The notes: generated by a model not told the origin, from the sequence alone. 64,000 nucleotides of DNA from Candidatus Anammoxibacter sp. (GCA_021777055.1 JAIQZO010000055.1:34780-98779); one strand, 5' to 3'. Counted from the stretch's first letter, positions 41,865-51,422 are shown. Translations and numbers: made by a program.

Positions 41865-43445
41865 CTATTTCTTTGGTTTTGCTTTAACAATAAGCGGCCT
41901 TTTACCCCCTCTTTTACGTTTAAAGATCTCTAAAATAACCTCGGCATCTTCAAAAGGGGCAGTTATAAACGAAAATGTTTCAAAAATCTTCGTATCTTTT
42001 ATCACTGCATCCGGCACGCCAGCCTCTTCCTTTATATAACTTACTAACCTTTTAGGTGTCATACCGTCTGCCTTTCCACGGGCAACAAACAGCCTTGTAG
42101 TTCCTTTAACATCTACCGAAACAGACCTGATCTCGTTATAATAACTTTCATCCAATTCATCCTGAAAAGAGTGTTTTAAGACGGCAGCCAGTACCTGTTC
42201 AGGTTCGTTTTCAGCCAACAATTCACTTGCCATTTTTAAATAACTATCATTTTCTCCCGTAGTGATAATACCTGCAATCTCATTCTTGATCCTTGCCCTC
42301 TTTGTCTCTATAACATCTTCAATCTCAGGAAGAGTCTCTTTTCTTATGTTTGTTTTTGCTATCTTCTTTATAAAAAGAAGGTTCTTATACTCACTAGGTG
42401 TAACAAATGTTATTGCCGTTCCCTCTTTACCAGCTCTTCCAGTCCTGCCTATCCTGTGCACATATGACTCTGGATCCTGCGGGAGTGCATAATTTATGAC
42501 ATGGGTCAGGCTAATAATATCGATACCCCTTGCCGCTACATCAGTGGCAACAAGGATGTTGATTTTCTGACTCTTGAATTTCCGTAGTATCTTTTCCCTC
42601 TGATGCTGTGAAATATCTCCATGGAGAGCATCTGCATCATATCCCCTGTCTAACAAATTAGTCGATACGTCATCCACATCGATCTTTGTTCTACAAAAAA
42701 CCAGACCGTAAAACTCTGTTTCAATATCAATTATCCTGCATAAGGCTTCGAATTTATCATTTCGTGAAACTTCAAAATAGATTTGATCCGTAAGGTTTGT
42801 TGTAAGGTCTATCTTTTCAACTGCGACAAGCTCATATTTACCCATATACTTCTTTGCAATTCCAAGTATCGGTTTCGGCATGGTTGCTGAAAAGAGCATC
42901 ATTCTTTTCTCTTCGTTTGTACATTTCAGGATCTCTTCAACATCTTCAATAAAACCCATATTTAACATCTCATCCGCTTCATCAAGGACAACGTGGGTAA
43001 TCTTATTGAGTTTAAGTGTCTTTCGATTGAGATGATCTATTATCCTGCCCGGTGTACCCACAACAACATCAACACCTCTTTCAAGACGCCGAAACTGTTG
43101 TTCTATGGATTGTCCGCCATAAACCGGTATAATATGCAGGTGCCTTGTCCCTTTCAAGGTATTTAACTCCTCTGACACCTGAATAGCCAGCTCCCTAGTA
43201 GGGGCTAAAATCAAAGCTTGGACACTCTTTGACCTGTCCACCAGAGCTTCAATTATGGGAATACCAAATGCCGCCGTTTTTCCGGTCCCTGTCTGTGCCT
43301 GCCCAATAACATTTACGTCTCCTTTTAAAAGGAGTGGGATTATCTTTTCCTGAATAGGAGTAGGTTCCTCATAACCTTTCTTTTTGAGCGCTTTAAGTAT
43401 AATATCGGATATTCCCAGGTTTTTAAATTTCTCTAACTTTTCCAT
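41865..43445 (-). CDS. DEAD-box ATP-dependent RNA helicase (DeaD/CsdA-like, with RNA-binding C-terminal domain)
   Basis: GQAQTGTGKTAAFGIPI, PTRELAIQV, VLDEADEMLNMGF, FSATMP, ATDVAARGIDI, HRIGRTGRAGKEG. Confidence 0.96.
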   Translation of the reverse strand: MEKLEKFKNLGISDIILKALKKKGYEEPTPIQEKIIPLLLKGDVNVIGQAQTGTGKTAAFGIPIIEALVDRSKSVQALILAPTRELAIQVSEELNTLKGTRHLHIIPVYGGQSIEQQFRRLERGVDVVVGTPGRIIDHLNRKTLKLNKITHVVLDEADEMLNMGFIEDVEEILKCTNEEKRMMLFSATMPKPILGIAKKYMGKYELVAVEKIDLTTNLTDQIYFEVSRNDKFEALCRIIDIETEFYGLVFCRTKIDVDDVSTNLLDRGYDADALHGDISQHQREKILRKFKSQKINILVATDVAARGIDIISLTHVINYALPQDPESYVHRIGRTGRAGKEGTAITFVTPSEYKNLLFIKKIAKTNIRKETLPEIEDVIETKRARIKNEIAGIITTGENDSYLKMASELLAENEPEQVLAAVLKHSFQDELDESYYNEIRSVSVDVKGTTRLFVARGKADGMTPKRLVSYIKEEAGVPDAVIKDTKIFETFSFITAPFEDAEVILEIFKRKRGGKRPLIVKAKPKK

Positions 43446-43632
43446 ATTGCGTTTACTTATTTTAAAAAATTATATTTTGACTTGCTATTGAATAGGCAAG
43501 CCAAGGACTTGCCTCTTTGATCGTTTAATGTTAACGTTGCCATCGCCATACCTGCCAATATAAACTTAATTTGGACATGGCATCATAACAGCTCATTAAT
43601 TTTTACGATCTTACCACCGTTTTTACATAAAC

Positions 43633-45897
43633 TTAACCGGCAATCACCCCTTTTGCAATCTTATTGAGAGCCGATCCAGCTTTAAACCAGCTTAATTGTT
43701 CATTGGACATTGTGTGACGGACCTCAATAACCTCTTCAGTTCCGTCATTATGTTTCAGTTTCACTGTAACGTTCTTCCCAGGCGCAAGCTTATCCAGTCC
43801 AGTTACCGAAACAGTATCATCTTCCTGAAATTTTTCATAATCAGCTGCGTCAATAAACGTAAGGGGCAGTATACCCTGCTTTTTCAGGTTTGTTTCATGT
43901 ATCCGGGCAAATGAACGCACAATAACTGCAGCGGCACCTAGAAACCTAGGACACATGGCCGCGTGTTCCCTGGACGACCCCTCACCATAATTCTCATCTC
44001 CCACAACAACCCACCGCACTCCACGCTTTTTATAATCACGGGCAATTTCGGTAAATTTGTCTCCGGATTTACCAGTGAAGTGGTTTTTGCCTGTACCTGT
44101 AGAACCATCAAAGGCATTAATCGCGCCCAAAAACATGTTGCCAGATATGCGATCAAGGTGCCCTCTGAATTTAAGCCACGGGCCAGCAGGTGAAATATGG
44201 TCAGTTGTACACTTTCCTGCGGCCTTCAGTAATAATGAAAGGTCAACAAAATCATTTCCGTCCCACGGTTCAAACGGTGCAAGAGCCTGCAGGCGGTCTG
44301 ATTCAGGATCTATAGCCACATCACATGGCGAACCGCTGTCGTCTGGAGCTATGTAACCTTTGTTATACCCTGTAAATCCTGCTGACGGCAATTCATCAGC
44401 TGACGGATCATCTAAAAGGACATCTTCGCCGGCTTCATTCTTTAACTTGTCTTTTAAAGGATTGAACGAAAGGGACCCTGACAATGCAAACGCGGTTACA
44501 GTCTCAGGAGATGCAATAAATGAGAGGGTTTCTGCGTTTCCATCGTTACGAGCCCTAAAATTTCTATTGTATGACGAGACTATCGTATTGCGTTCACCTT
44601 CTTTAATATCTGTACGTTTCCATTGTCCTATACATGGACCACACGCATTAGCCAGAACAGTAGCACCTGCATCTTCCATGATCTTCAAATAGCCGTCACG
44701 GTCTATTGTGTCCTCTATTAAGGTAGAACCAGGCGTAACCAACAACGGAATGGCAAGCTTCAATCCCTTTGATGCAGCACTCTTTATAACAGAAGCAGCG
44801 CGTCCCATATCTTCATAGGAAGAATTTGTACATGATCCTATCAATGCATATCTGACATCATTCGCATAACCCTCTTTTTTAACCTCCGCACCCAACTCAG
44901 AAATAGAACGGACCTTATCAGGAGTATGGGGTCCGCAAACCATCGGCTCAAGTTCCGACAGATTTATCTCTATAACTTTATCATAATACTTACCTGGATT
45001 TTTATACACCTCATCATCTGCCCTGAGATATTCAATATGACCGTTTGCAAGATTAGCAACATCGTCCCTGGCTGTGGACTTAAGATAGTTAGCCATTCTG
45101 GCATCAAAAGGAAATGTTGAGGTAGTGGCTCCGTGCTCGGCTCCCATGTTACATATTGTAGCCTTACCGGTACAGGAAATGGTCTCCACTCCATCACCAA
45201 AATACTCTACAATAGATCCTGTTCCACCCTTCACCGTAAGCTCTTTCATCACACGCAGAATTACATCTTTTGGAGACGCCCAGCCTGAAAGTTTGCCTGT
45301 AAGATGTATTCCAATCACACCGGGCCATTTTAGACCAAAAGGAAGCCCTACCATTACATCAACCGCATCCGCCCCTCCAACTCCGATGGCAAGCATGCCA
45401 AGCCCACCTCCGTTAGGAGTATGTGAATCCGTGCCAATAATCAACCCTCCGGGAAACGCATAGTTTTCCAGTACAACCTGATGAATTATCCCTGCCCCTG
45501 GCCCCCAGAACCCCATACGGTATTTCTGCGCAGCAGATGACAAGAAATCATAAACCTCTTTATTTGTAACTTCTGCAGCAGGAAGATCATCGTCCACACC
45601 CTTAAAGGCCTGTATCAGGTGGTCGCAATGAACAGTGGTTGGAGTCTGTACATTTTTTATCCCGGAGGACATGAATTGTAGGATTGCCATCTGTGCTGTT
45701 GCGTCTTGCATTGCAACCCTGTCAGGATATAGTTCTACATTGGATTCTTTTCTGTCGTAAGGCTTTATTTTCTCAATCTCCATGTGGGAATAAAGAATCT
45801 TTTCTGCAAATGTTAGGCCCCTGCCTAGCTCTTCACGTGCTTTTTTATGCTTTTCATCAAGGGTTTTATAGAGTCTTTCACATATCCCTATGGACAT
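43633..45897 (-). CDS. Aconitate hydratase
   Basis: 754 aa; GTDSHTPNGGGLGMLAIGVGGADAVDVM, LIGSCTNSSYEDMGRAA, GPCIGQW..., VVGDENYGEGSSREHAAMCPRFLGAAAVIVRSFARIHETNLKKQGILPL. Confidence 0.95.
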   Translation of the reverse strand: MSIGICERLYKTLDEKHKKAREELGRGLTFAEKILYSHMEIEKIKPYDRKESNVELYPDRVAMQDATAQMAILQFMSSGIKNVQTPTTVHCDHLIQAFKGVDDDLPAAEVTNKEVYDFLSSAAQKYRMGFWGPGAGIIHQVVLENYAFPGGLIIGTDSHTPNGGGLGMLAIGVGGADAVDVMVGLPFGLKWPGVIGIHLTGKLSGWASPKDVILRVMKELTVKGGTGSIVEYFGDGVETISCTGKATICNMGAEHGATTSTFPFDARMANYLKSTARDDVANLANGHIEYLRADDEVYKNPGKYYDKVIEINLSELEPMVCGPHTPDKVRSISELGAEVKKEGYANDVRYALIGSCTNSSYEDMGRAASVIKSAASKGLKLAIPLLVTPGSTLIEDTIDRDGYLKIMEDAGATVLANACGPCIGQWKRTDIKEGERNTIVSSYNRNFRARNDGNAETLSFIASPETVTAFALSGSLSFNPLKDKLKNEAGEDVLLDDPSADELPSAGFTGYNKGYIAPDDSGSPCDVAIDPESDRLQALAPFEPWDGNDFVDLSLLLKAAGKCTTDHISPAGPWLKFRGHLDRISGNMFLGAINAFDGSTGTGKNHFTGKSGDKFTEIARDYKKRGVRWVVVGDENYGEGSSREHAAMCPRFLGAAAVIVRSFARIHETNLKKQGILPLTFIDAADYEKFQEDDTVSVTGLDKLAPGKNVTVKLKHNDGTEEVIEVRHTMSNEQLSWFKAGSALNKIAKGVIAG

Positions 45898-46224
45898 TTA
45901 TTTCTCCTTGAAATTCAAAGATATAAAATTTATCTGATATTTTTCCAAAATATGAAAACAATCAATAGCTTGTTAAACCTAAATTATTTTACCTTTGAGA
46001 ATAAACAATTGGCAAACCAAAATCAAGTGCAATATTTATAACTAAATCAAAGGCAACCTTTTACCAAAATAAAACTTAAAGTAATTATCCAGATATAATA
46101 CATTAATTCGGACTAATTGTATATAGGTAACAAAAACTTTGGTAACTGATTAAAATTCTAAAGATCAAAATTATCTTAAATCATTTAAAAAAATTTACCT
46201 ATTTACAACTAATATGACAATATT

Positions 46225-46590
46225 CATAACTAATCAATATTAAGAATTTTATGACACAAAGTATTGTAGCGTGCAGAATTGTTTGTACAATATTGTGTGT
46301 TTTTCTTGACATTATAGGAACTAACACTATAATTTAGAAAATTTGAGTTAAGATTTTCAGGCATTACAAGGTGCTACATATTGCAACATAATGCGCCAAC
46401 CGCACAATATCTTGTGTTTTGTTTGCCGTTGACTGATCTAACTTTAGAATATAAAAAATTTTTATTTTTTTATATTAAGTATTTTTAAGAATATTACGAT
46501 ACAAAATGTTGTAGCATGTAAAATTGCTTATACACTATTTTGTGTTTCTTTTGACATTGCGTGATATAACTCTATAATTCAGACAGCACG
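46225..46590 (+). promoter_or_regulatory. Triplicated ~122-bp regulatory region: three sigma70-like promoters, each with a pair of NrdR-box-like sites
   Basis: -35/-10: TTGACA(46306)-16-TATAAT(46328); TTGACT(46429)-15-TATAAA(46450); TTGACA(46551)-16-TATAAT(46573). NrdR-like 16-mers (consensus acaCwAtATaTwGtgt) at 46254/46285, 46371/46402 and 46499/46530, each pair 31 bp apart centre-to-centre. Confidence 0.72.
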
Positions 46591-46674
46591 GCAAAAGAGG
46601 GGCTTATTATGCCTGATTTGTGTATATCTTAATTTTTATTATTGTTTTAACTTTTATGAATGAAAGGAATTAAT

Positions 46675-47097
46675 ATGGTAAAATCTACGTTAATTAATGT
46701 AAAAAGTAATGATAAACTCAATGGCTTACAAGACGGCGGACAAGATATCATTGAAGAGAGTATAAACCTATTTATAACTGCAGTTGAAGAGACTGATAAC
46801 CTGAAGATTGTAGGTACCTCTTTTAATAACGACCAAAAAGAGATATTTATAATTGACGACACAAATGATACCAGTGAGCATACAGAAGTAGTTATTAGTG
46901 AAATAATTGAAAAAGTAAAGAATATAGAGGTCGCAAGGGAGTTCGTTAAAGTAATAATGGGAGAAAGATCACCAGTTATCTTAAACGGAATAACTAGAAT
47001 AGTAGGATACTTCTCAAAGGTAAACAACTGGAACAAATCAAAGATAAGCGAACTTAATGACAGAAGAAAAGGTGAATACGGCGTAAGCAATTCATAA
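46675..47097 (+). CDS. Small stand-alone protein with class III ribonucleotide reductase (NrdD)-like C-terminal glycyl-radical tail
   Basis: 140 aa from ATG 46675 (AAGGAA RBS at 46664; the upstream ATG at 46660 would include the RBS). C-terminus GITRIVGYFSKVNNWNKSKISELNDRRKGEYGV resembles the NrdD RVVGY..RVQNWNKSK..E.KDR tail; no cysteine in the protein. Confidence 0.8.
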   Translation: MVKSTLINVKSNDKLNGLQDGGQDIIEESINLFITAVEETDNLKIVGTSFNNDQKEIFIIDDTNDTSEHTEVVISEIIEKVKNIEVAREFVKVIMGERSPVILNGITRIVGYFSKVNNWNKSKISELNDRRKGEYGVSNS

Positions 47098-47110
47098 TAT
47101 GTCTACAAAG

Positions 47111-47154
47111 GAAAGGCTTGTTCCACAGACAAAAAGGAACAAGCCTTTCTTTTT
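47111..47154 (+). terminator. Rho-independent terminator
   Basis: GAAAGGCTTGTTCC-acagacaaaaa-GGAACAAGCCTTTC followed by TTTTT; 14-bp perfect stem just after the stop at 47097. Confidence 0.93.
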
Positions 47155-47329
47155 AGAAACTAAACCAAAAAGAATTTTCTGTTTTTCACTCCACCAATCC
47201 TTTACGCAGCAGAAGCCACACATCCGGTTCGAATCAATCTCGTTGATTATGAATTTGAGAAATAAGTTCGCACAATTAATGTACAATATTCTAAAGGCCT
47301 AAAATACCAGGTTGTTTATGGCGGAGCCT

Positions 47330-48361
47330 TTAATCCGTATTACCCTTGTCAATGCTTCTCCGTATAAGCCGTTTTAATATAAAACTTTGCTCCGCTCCGC
47401 CCAGTAAAGCTTTCAAATTGTCATAAAGGGTGGGATCATTAATTATTGCACCAAGGCTGCCTTCTCCGTTATTTATCTTTTCTGTCAACTCTTTTAAGTT
47501 TTCAGTAACTTTACCAAAATCAGAAAGCATCTCTTTATTCTTATTATCATATAGAAATGCATGTAAAAGCCCCTTAGAGTTCCTTATATTACTGACAACA
47601 CCTTTTACATCTGATGAGATCCCATTGACGTTAGAGAGAGTATCTTTAATTGCACTCCCATAGATTAATTGGTGCGCATCCCCTTCACCATTCTCTATGG
47701 CAGCCAGGATATTTTTTATGGACCTGGTACTATCAGAAATGTTATTAACTACCTCGCCACCTACAGGTTCATATATAAATGCGTGAAGTAGTCCACTGCC
47801 TGTTTTAATATCATTAAGCCCCTCACTCATCCGTCTTGTCACATCACCAATCAGAGAAAAGAAACCGCTGGATTCAAGGTTGCTTAATCCATTTTTAACA
47901 ATGCTTAAAACGTTAATACTGTCTTCAAATACATTTGCAAAATCTGTAGGTTCAATACTCTTTAGGGAATCACCATCTTCCGCCATTGGAGCTTTCTCAC
48001 TACCAATTGTCAGCTCTACAAACGAATCTCCGGTAACAAAGCTGAGCCACTTAATGGATGCAGTGGAATCCTTACGAATAAGGTTACGGATATTATCATT
48101 AATCTCCATAACAATCTCAACCTGCTTGGTAGTCAATTCCGGAAAATTAACATCAATTATCTTCCCCACTCCCACACCGGCAAGCCTGACAGGAGATCCA
48201 AGCCATAAGCCCTGAACATTAGCAAATGAGGCCTTTAAGGTAATCTTTTTCTGAAAGTATCCCCGTTTACTTCCCACAGTAAATATTATTGCTATAAATC
48301 CCACCACTGCGAGAATAATAAATATACCGGTCCTGATTGCTATTTTTTGTTCATTTAGCAT
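47330..48361 (-). CDS. mlaD: MCE/MlaD family lipid transport protein
   Basis: AIRTGIFIILAVVGFIAIIFTVGSKRGYFQKKITLKASFANVQGLWLGSPVRLAGVGVGKIIDVNF MCE domain. Confidence 0.88.
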   Translation of the reverse strand: MLNEQKIAIRTGIFIILAVVGFIAIIFTVGSKRGYFQKKITLKASFANVQGLWLGSPVRLAGVGVGKIIDVNFPELTTKQVEIVMEINDNIRNLIRKDSTASIKWLSFVTGDSFVELTIGSEKAPMAEDGDSLKSIEPTDFANVFEDSINVLSIVKNGLSNLESSGFFSLIGDVTRRMSEGLNDIKTGSGLLHAFIYEPVGGEVVNNISDSTRSIKNILAAIENGEGDAHQLIYGSAIKDTLSNVNGISSDVKGVVSNIRNSKGLLHAFLYDNKNKEMLSDFGKVTENLKELTEKINNGEGSLGAIINDPTLYDNLKALLGGAEQSFILKRLIRRSIDKGNTD

Positions 48362-48438
48362 AAAGATTCCTCAGGTTTAATTATTAATAGATCCCAATTA
48401 TGTAAACGTTACTATACTGAAATAGATCATCAAGTTAG

Positions 48439-48800
48439 TACCAAATTTATAATCATAATCTTAACCCACCCACAACGATTAAGATTATGAGCATAGCTCT
48501 TATTTTGACCCTGAAAGGGGCTGATATACCAGCCCAGGGCAACGCCCTGGGACAAAAATACATAAGAATATAGCCCTGTAAGGGCGTAACATATAATGGC
48601 TATGAATCGGAGAAATATGTTGCACCCATTCAGGGTGCGTCTTAATGGTTATTATTAAACCCAGGGCGTTGCCCTGAGCTGGTATGTATTACCCCGTTGG
48701 GGTATTTTGCATATCTTTAAATCTTTCTATTTTAAATTAATACCAAATTTATAATCATCCTCTTAATCTTGATGACCTACCTACAGCGATTAAGATTAAT
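48439..48800. repeat. Palindromic repeat element flanked by ~60-bp imperfect direct repeats
   Basis: Inner inverted repeat ATACCAGCCCAGGGCAACGCCCTGGG (about 48527) / CCCAGGGCGTTGCCCTGAGCTGGTAT (about 48660). Outer direct repeats TACCAAATTTATAATCAT...CGATTAAGATTA starting about 48439 and 48742. Confidence 0.7.
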
Positions 48801-48893
48801 GCTGTAATAATTTACAACTATTTGCAGTATTACAAATTAAAGTGAAATCTCTATACTATACAGATAGCACCTAAACCTCCTCACAGCTAGCAT

Positions 48894-49634
48894 CTAAAAC
48901 TCCTCAATATTACCGCTCATAAAATCATTAACAACCTTAAGATTCGATCCCTCAAATTCATGCCATGTACCCTCCATCAATATCTTCCCATCATAGAGCA
49001 TTGCAATCCGGTCGGTAATCTTCTTTACACTCTGCATATCATGTGTCACAACCATAGATGTTATACCCAACTGGTCACGAAGCTTTAAGATGAGCTCGTT
49101 TATCCTCTGTGTATTAATGGGGTCAAGTCCTGTACTGGGTTCATCATACAGCATAATTTTCGGTTCTATTGCAATTGCCCTGGCCAGACCTATCCTTTTC
49201 TTCATACCCCCACTCAACTCCGAAGGCATCTTATCCTCAACACCTTCAAGGCCCACCATGCGAAGTTTGTCTGCAACCCGTGCCGCAATCTCCTTCTCTT
49301 TCAGACGAAGGTGTTCACGTAATGGATATGCAATATTTTCATAAACAGATAGAGAATCAAATAACGCCGCCCCTTGAAACAACATACCGGTCTGTTTTCT
49401 TACCTCCTGCTTCTCATGTTCGCCAAGGATGACAACATCTTTACCAAAGACAAACACCTCTCCCCTATCCGGTTTAAGCAAACCTATCATCTCTTTTATC
49501 AGTACACTCTTTCCCGATCCGCTCCCACCAATCAAAGAGACAATCTCCGCCTCTTTCACCTTAAGGTTTATACCGTTATGTACCTTTATGCCATTAAATG
49601 ACTTATGAACGTCCCTGAACTCAATAATTTCCAT
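48894..49634 (-). CDS. mlaF: ABC transporter ATP-binding protein, MlaF-like
   Basis: VSLIGGSGSGKSVLIKEMIGLLKPDRG Walker A; LSGGMKKRIGLARAIAIEPKIMLYDEPSTGLDPINTQRINELI signature. Confidence 0.92.
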   Translation of the reverse strand: MEIIEFRDVHKSFNGIKVHNGINLKVKEAEIVSLIGGSGSGKSVLIKEMIGLLKPDRGEVFVFGKDVVILGEHEKQEVRKQTGMLFQGAALFDSLSVYENIAYPLREHLRLKEKEIAARVADKLRMVGLEGVEDKMPSELSGGMKKRIGLARAIAIEPKIMLYDEPSTGLDPINTQRINELILKLRDQLGITSMVVTHDMQSVKKITDRIAMLYDGKILMEGTWHEFEGSNLKVVNDFMSGNIEEF

Positions 49635-49667
49635 AAAAATTATTCACAAATTTGAAAAACAGTAATT

Positions 49668-49915
49668 AAGTGCCTAAAGTGCCTAAAATTAATAGAATTC
49701 TTGCAAATCTCTTTTGGTGCACATAAGCATCCATTTTGCAAACGGTTAAATAACTATGGATGGAAATAGGCGGCAATTAGTATAAATTATATAACATTAG
49801 TGCACTTTAGGCATTTTAGGCATTTTAGGCACTTCTCCGCATTATGATGTTGTTAAATCTCCATAAATATGAAACATTTTTACTCAGCAAGAGACTAACC
49901 CTACAATATTGATTA
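49668..49915. repeat. Dispersed GTGCCTAAA-type repeat element, copy A
   Basis: AAGTGCCTAAAGTGCCTAAAATTAATAGAA ... GTGCACTTTAGGCATTTTAGGCATTTTAGGCACTTCTCCGCATTATGATGTTGTTAAATCTCCATAAATATGAAACATTTTTACTCAGCAAGAGACTAACC; matches copy B near 55978-56165. Confidence 0.7.
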
Positions 49916-50698
49916 GAACCCAAAAACAAGCAGAAATATCTTTGTCAAGAAGAAGTCTGCCGCTATTATGAGAATAGAAACAGTAACAACCGTTATCGTT
50001 GCGGATTTACCTACCCCAGTAGTTCCCCCATCCGTACTTAATCCGTAATAACACCCCACAACCGAAATTATGAATCCGAAAAATATAGTCTTACCTATTC
50101 CAGTGTAGATATCATGGATAGAAAGGACAAACCAGATAGTATTCAAATAATACTCATAACTTAGATCCAATTCAATTATACCGATAACCAGCCCACCAAG
50201 GATCCCCAACACATCCGCAGCCACAGTTAGCATGGGCAACACCAACATGGCGGCAATAATCCGTGGAGTAACTAACTTTTTAATGGGATTTGCCCCCAAC
50301 GCCCTAATGGCATCTATCTGCTCCGTAACCTGCATAGACCCTATCTCTGCCGCCATACCAGACCCCACCCGGCCGCCAACCATAATCGCGGTAATTACCG
50401 GACCAATTTCCCGCACCACAGTTAATGATACTACACTACCAACATAAAACTCTGCCCCAAACAACCCCAGCCCGTATATAGTCTGCAGTGACAATACCAT
50501 TCCGATAAAAAACGCAATAATACTTATCAGAAAGAGGGACTTCACTCCTATACTATCCATCTCCCTAATGATGAGCCGCAAATTAAACGGAGGAGTAAAT
50601 ATCCCTTTTACGCCGTTGTACGCCAGGATAGTTATATCACCTATGGCAGTAACGATCTTTTTACCGTTTATATTAACAGAAACAAGGAAATCCCTCAC
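49913..50698 (-). CDS. mlaE: ABC transporter permease, MlaE-like
   Basis: SIGVKSLFLISIIAFFIGMVLSLQTIYGLGLFGAEFYVGSVVSLTVVREIGPVITAIMVGGRVGSGMAAEIGSMQVTEQIDAIRALGANPIKKLVTPRIIA. Confidence 0.93.
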   Translation of the reverse strand: MRDFLVSVNINGKKIVTAIGDITILAYNGVKGIFTPPFNLRLIIREMDSIGVKSLFLISIIAFFIGMVLSLQTIYGLGLFGAEFYVGSVVSLTVVREIGPVITAIMVGGRVGSGMAAEIGSMQVTEQIDAIRALGANPIKKLVTPRIIAAMLVLPMLTVAADVLGILGGLVIGIIELDLSYEYYLNTIWFVLSIHDIYTGIGKTIFFGFIISVVGCYYGLSTDGGTTGVGKSATITVVTVSILIIAADFFLTKIFLLVFGF

Positions 50699-50918
50699 AC
50701 TAACAACCTTCTATATAAAGGAGACATTTTATGTAATTATTCAGAATACAAGAGCCAGAAGCCAGAATATAGCTCCCTCGTTTTCAGTTAACTTTTAAAC
50801 ATTTAAACAGACGACATTAACACGTAGACTTTTTACCCGCCTGTTAAATGGTCTAAATATCGTATTGTTTTTTTTTATTCTGAATTCTGAGTTCTGAATA
50901 CGCCGAATAGATATCATT

Positions 50919-51422
50919 TTATTTTATAAACTTAAAACTTCTGACTAACGAATAAAACTCTTCAACGGCACTCTCATATTTACCAATAGGAGCCCAGTAA
51001 ACGATGTTTAACCCCACTTCTCCGCTCTTTACAACAAACACATTCATCTTTACAACAGTATTACCCACTTTACCGTTTAATACCATATTTACGGCATCTT
51101 TACCATCCAGTATCACTTTCTCCTTCTGCAATATCTCTTTATCTTTAATGTCTATTAACAGATGGTTAACCATAATATTTGGACGTAAATCCTTATTATC
51201 AATAAAATTTGTGATTATTGCAACCCGTGCACCATTCTCACTATTCTCTAAAAGGAGTATTTGGTCTGAGACATCATCTCTGCTCCACTCATTGCCAGGC
51301 ATATCAAACTTATATAACACATCTGAAGATATGGTAGCATAATCTCTAACAGTCTGTTGCATACTGCATCCGGCGTAAAGAGACAAACATAAAAGAGAAG
51401 CTGCAATAATGTATTTATTCAT
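50919..51422 (-). CDS. Hypothetical lipoprotein
   Basis: MNKYIIAASLLCLSLYAGCSMQQ lipobox; 167 aa; no clear family. Confidence 0.7.
   Translation of the reverse strand: MNKYIIAASLLCLSLYAGCSMQQTVRDYATISSDVLYKFDMPGNEWSRDDVSDQILLLENSENGARVAIITNFIDNKDLRPNIMVNHLLIDIKDKEILQKEKVILDGKDAVNMVLNGKVGNTVVKMNVFVVKSGEVGLNIVYWAPIGKYESAVEEFYSLVRSFKFIK

Noticed and set aside
44057-44692. Plus-strand ORFs opposite aconitase
   Set aside because: They are antisense to a highly conserved enzyme, with no RBS or recognisable domain.
46647-47090. 147-aa minus-strand ORF
   Set aside because: Antisense to the NrdD-tail-like gene; the plus strand has promoters, RBS, terminator and a recognisable motif.
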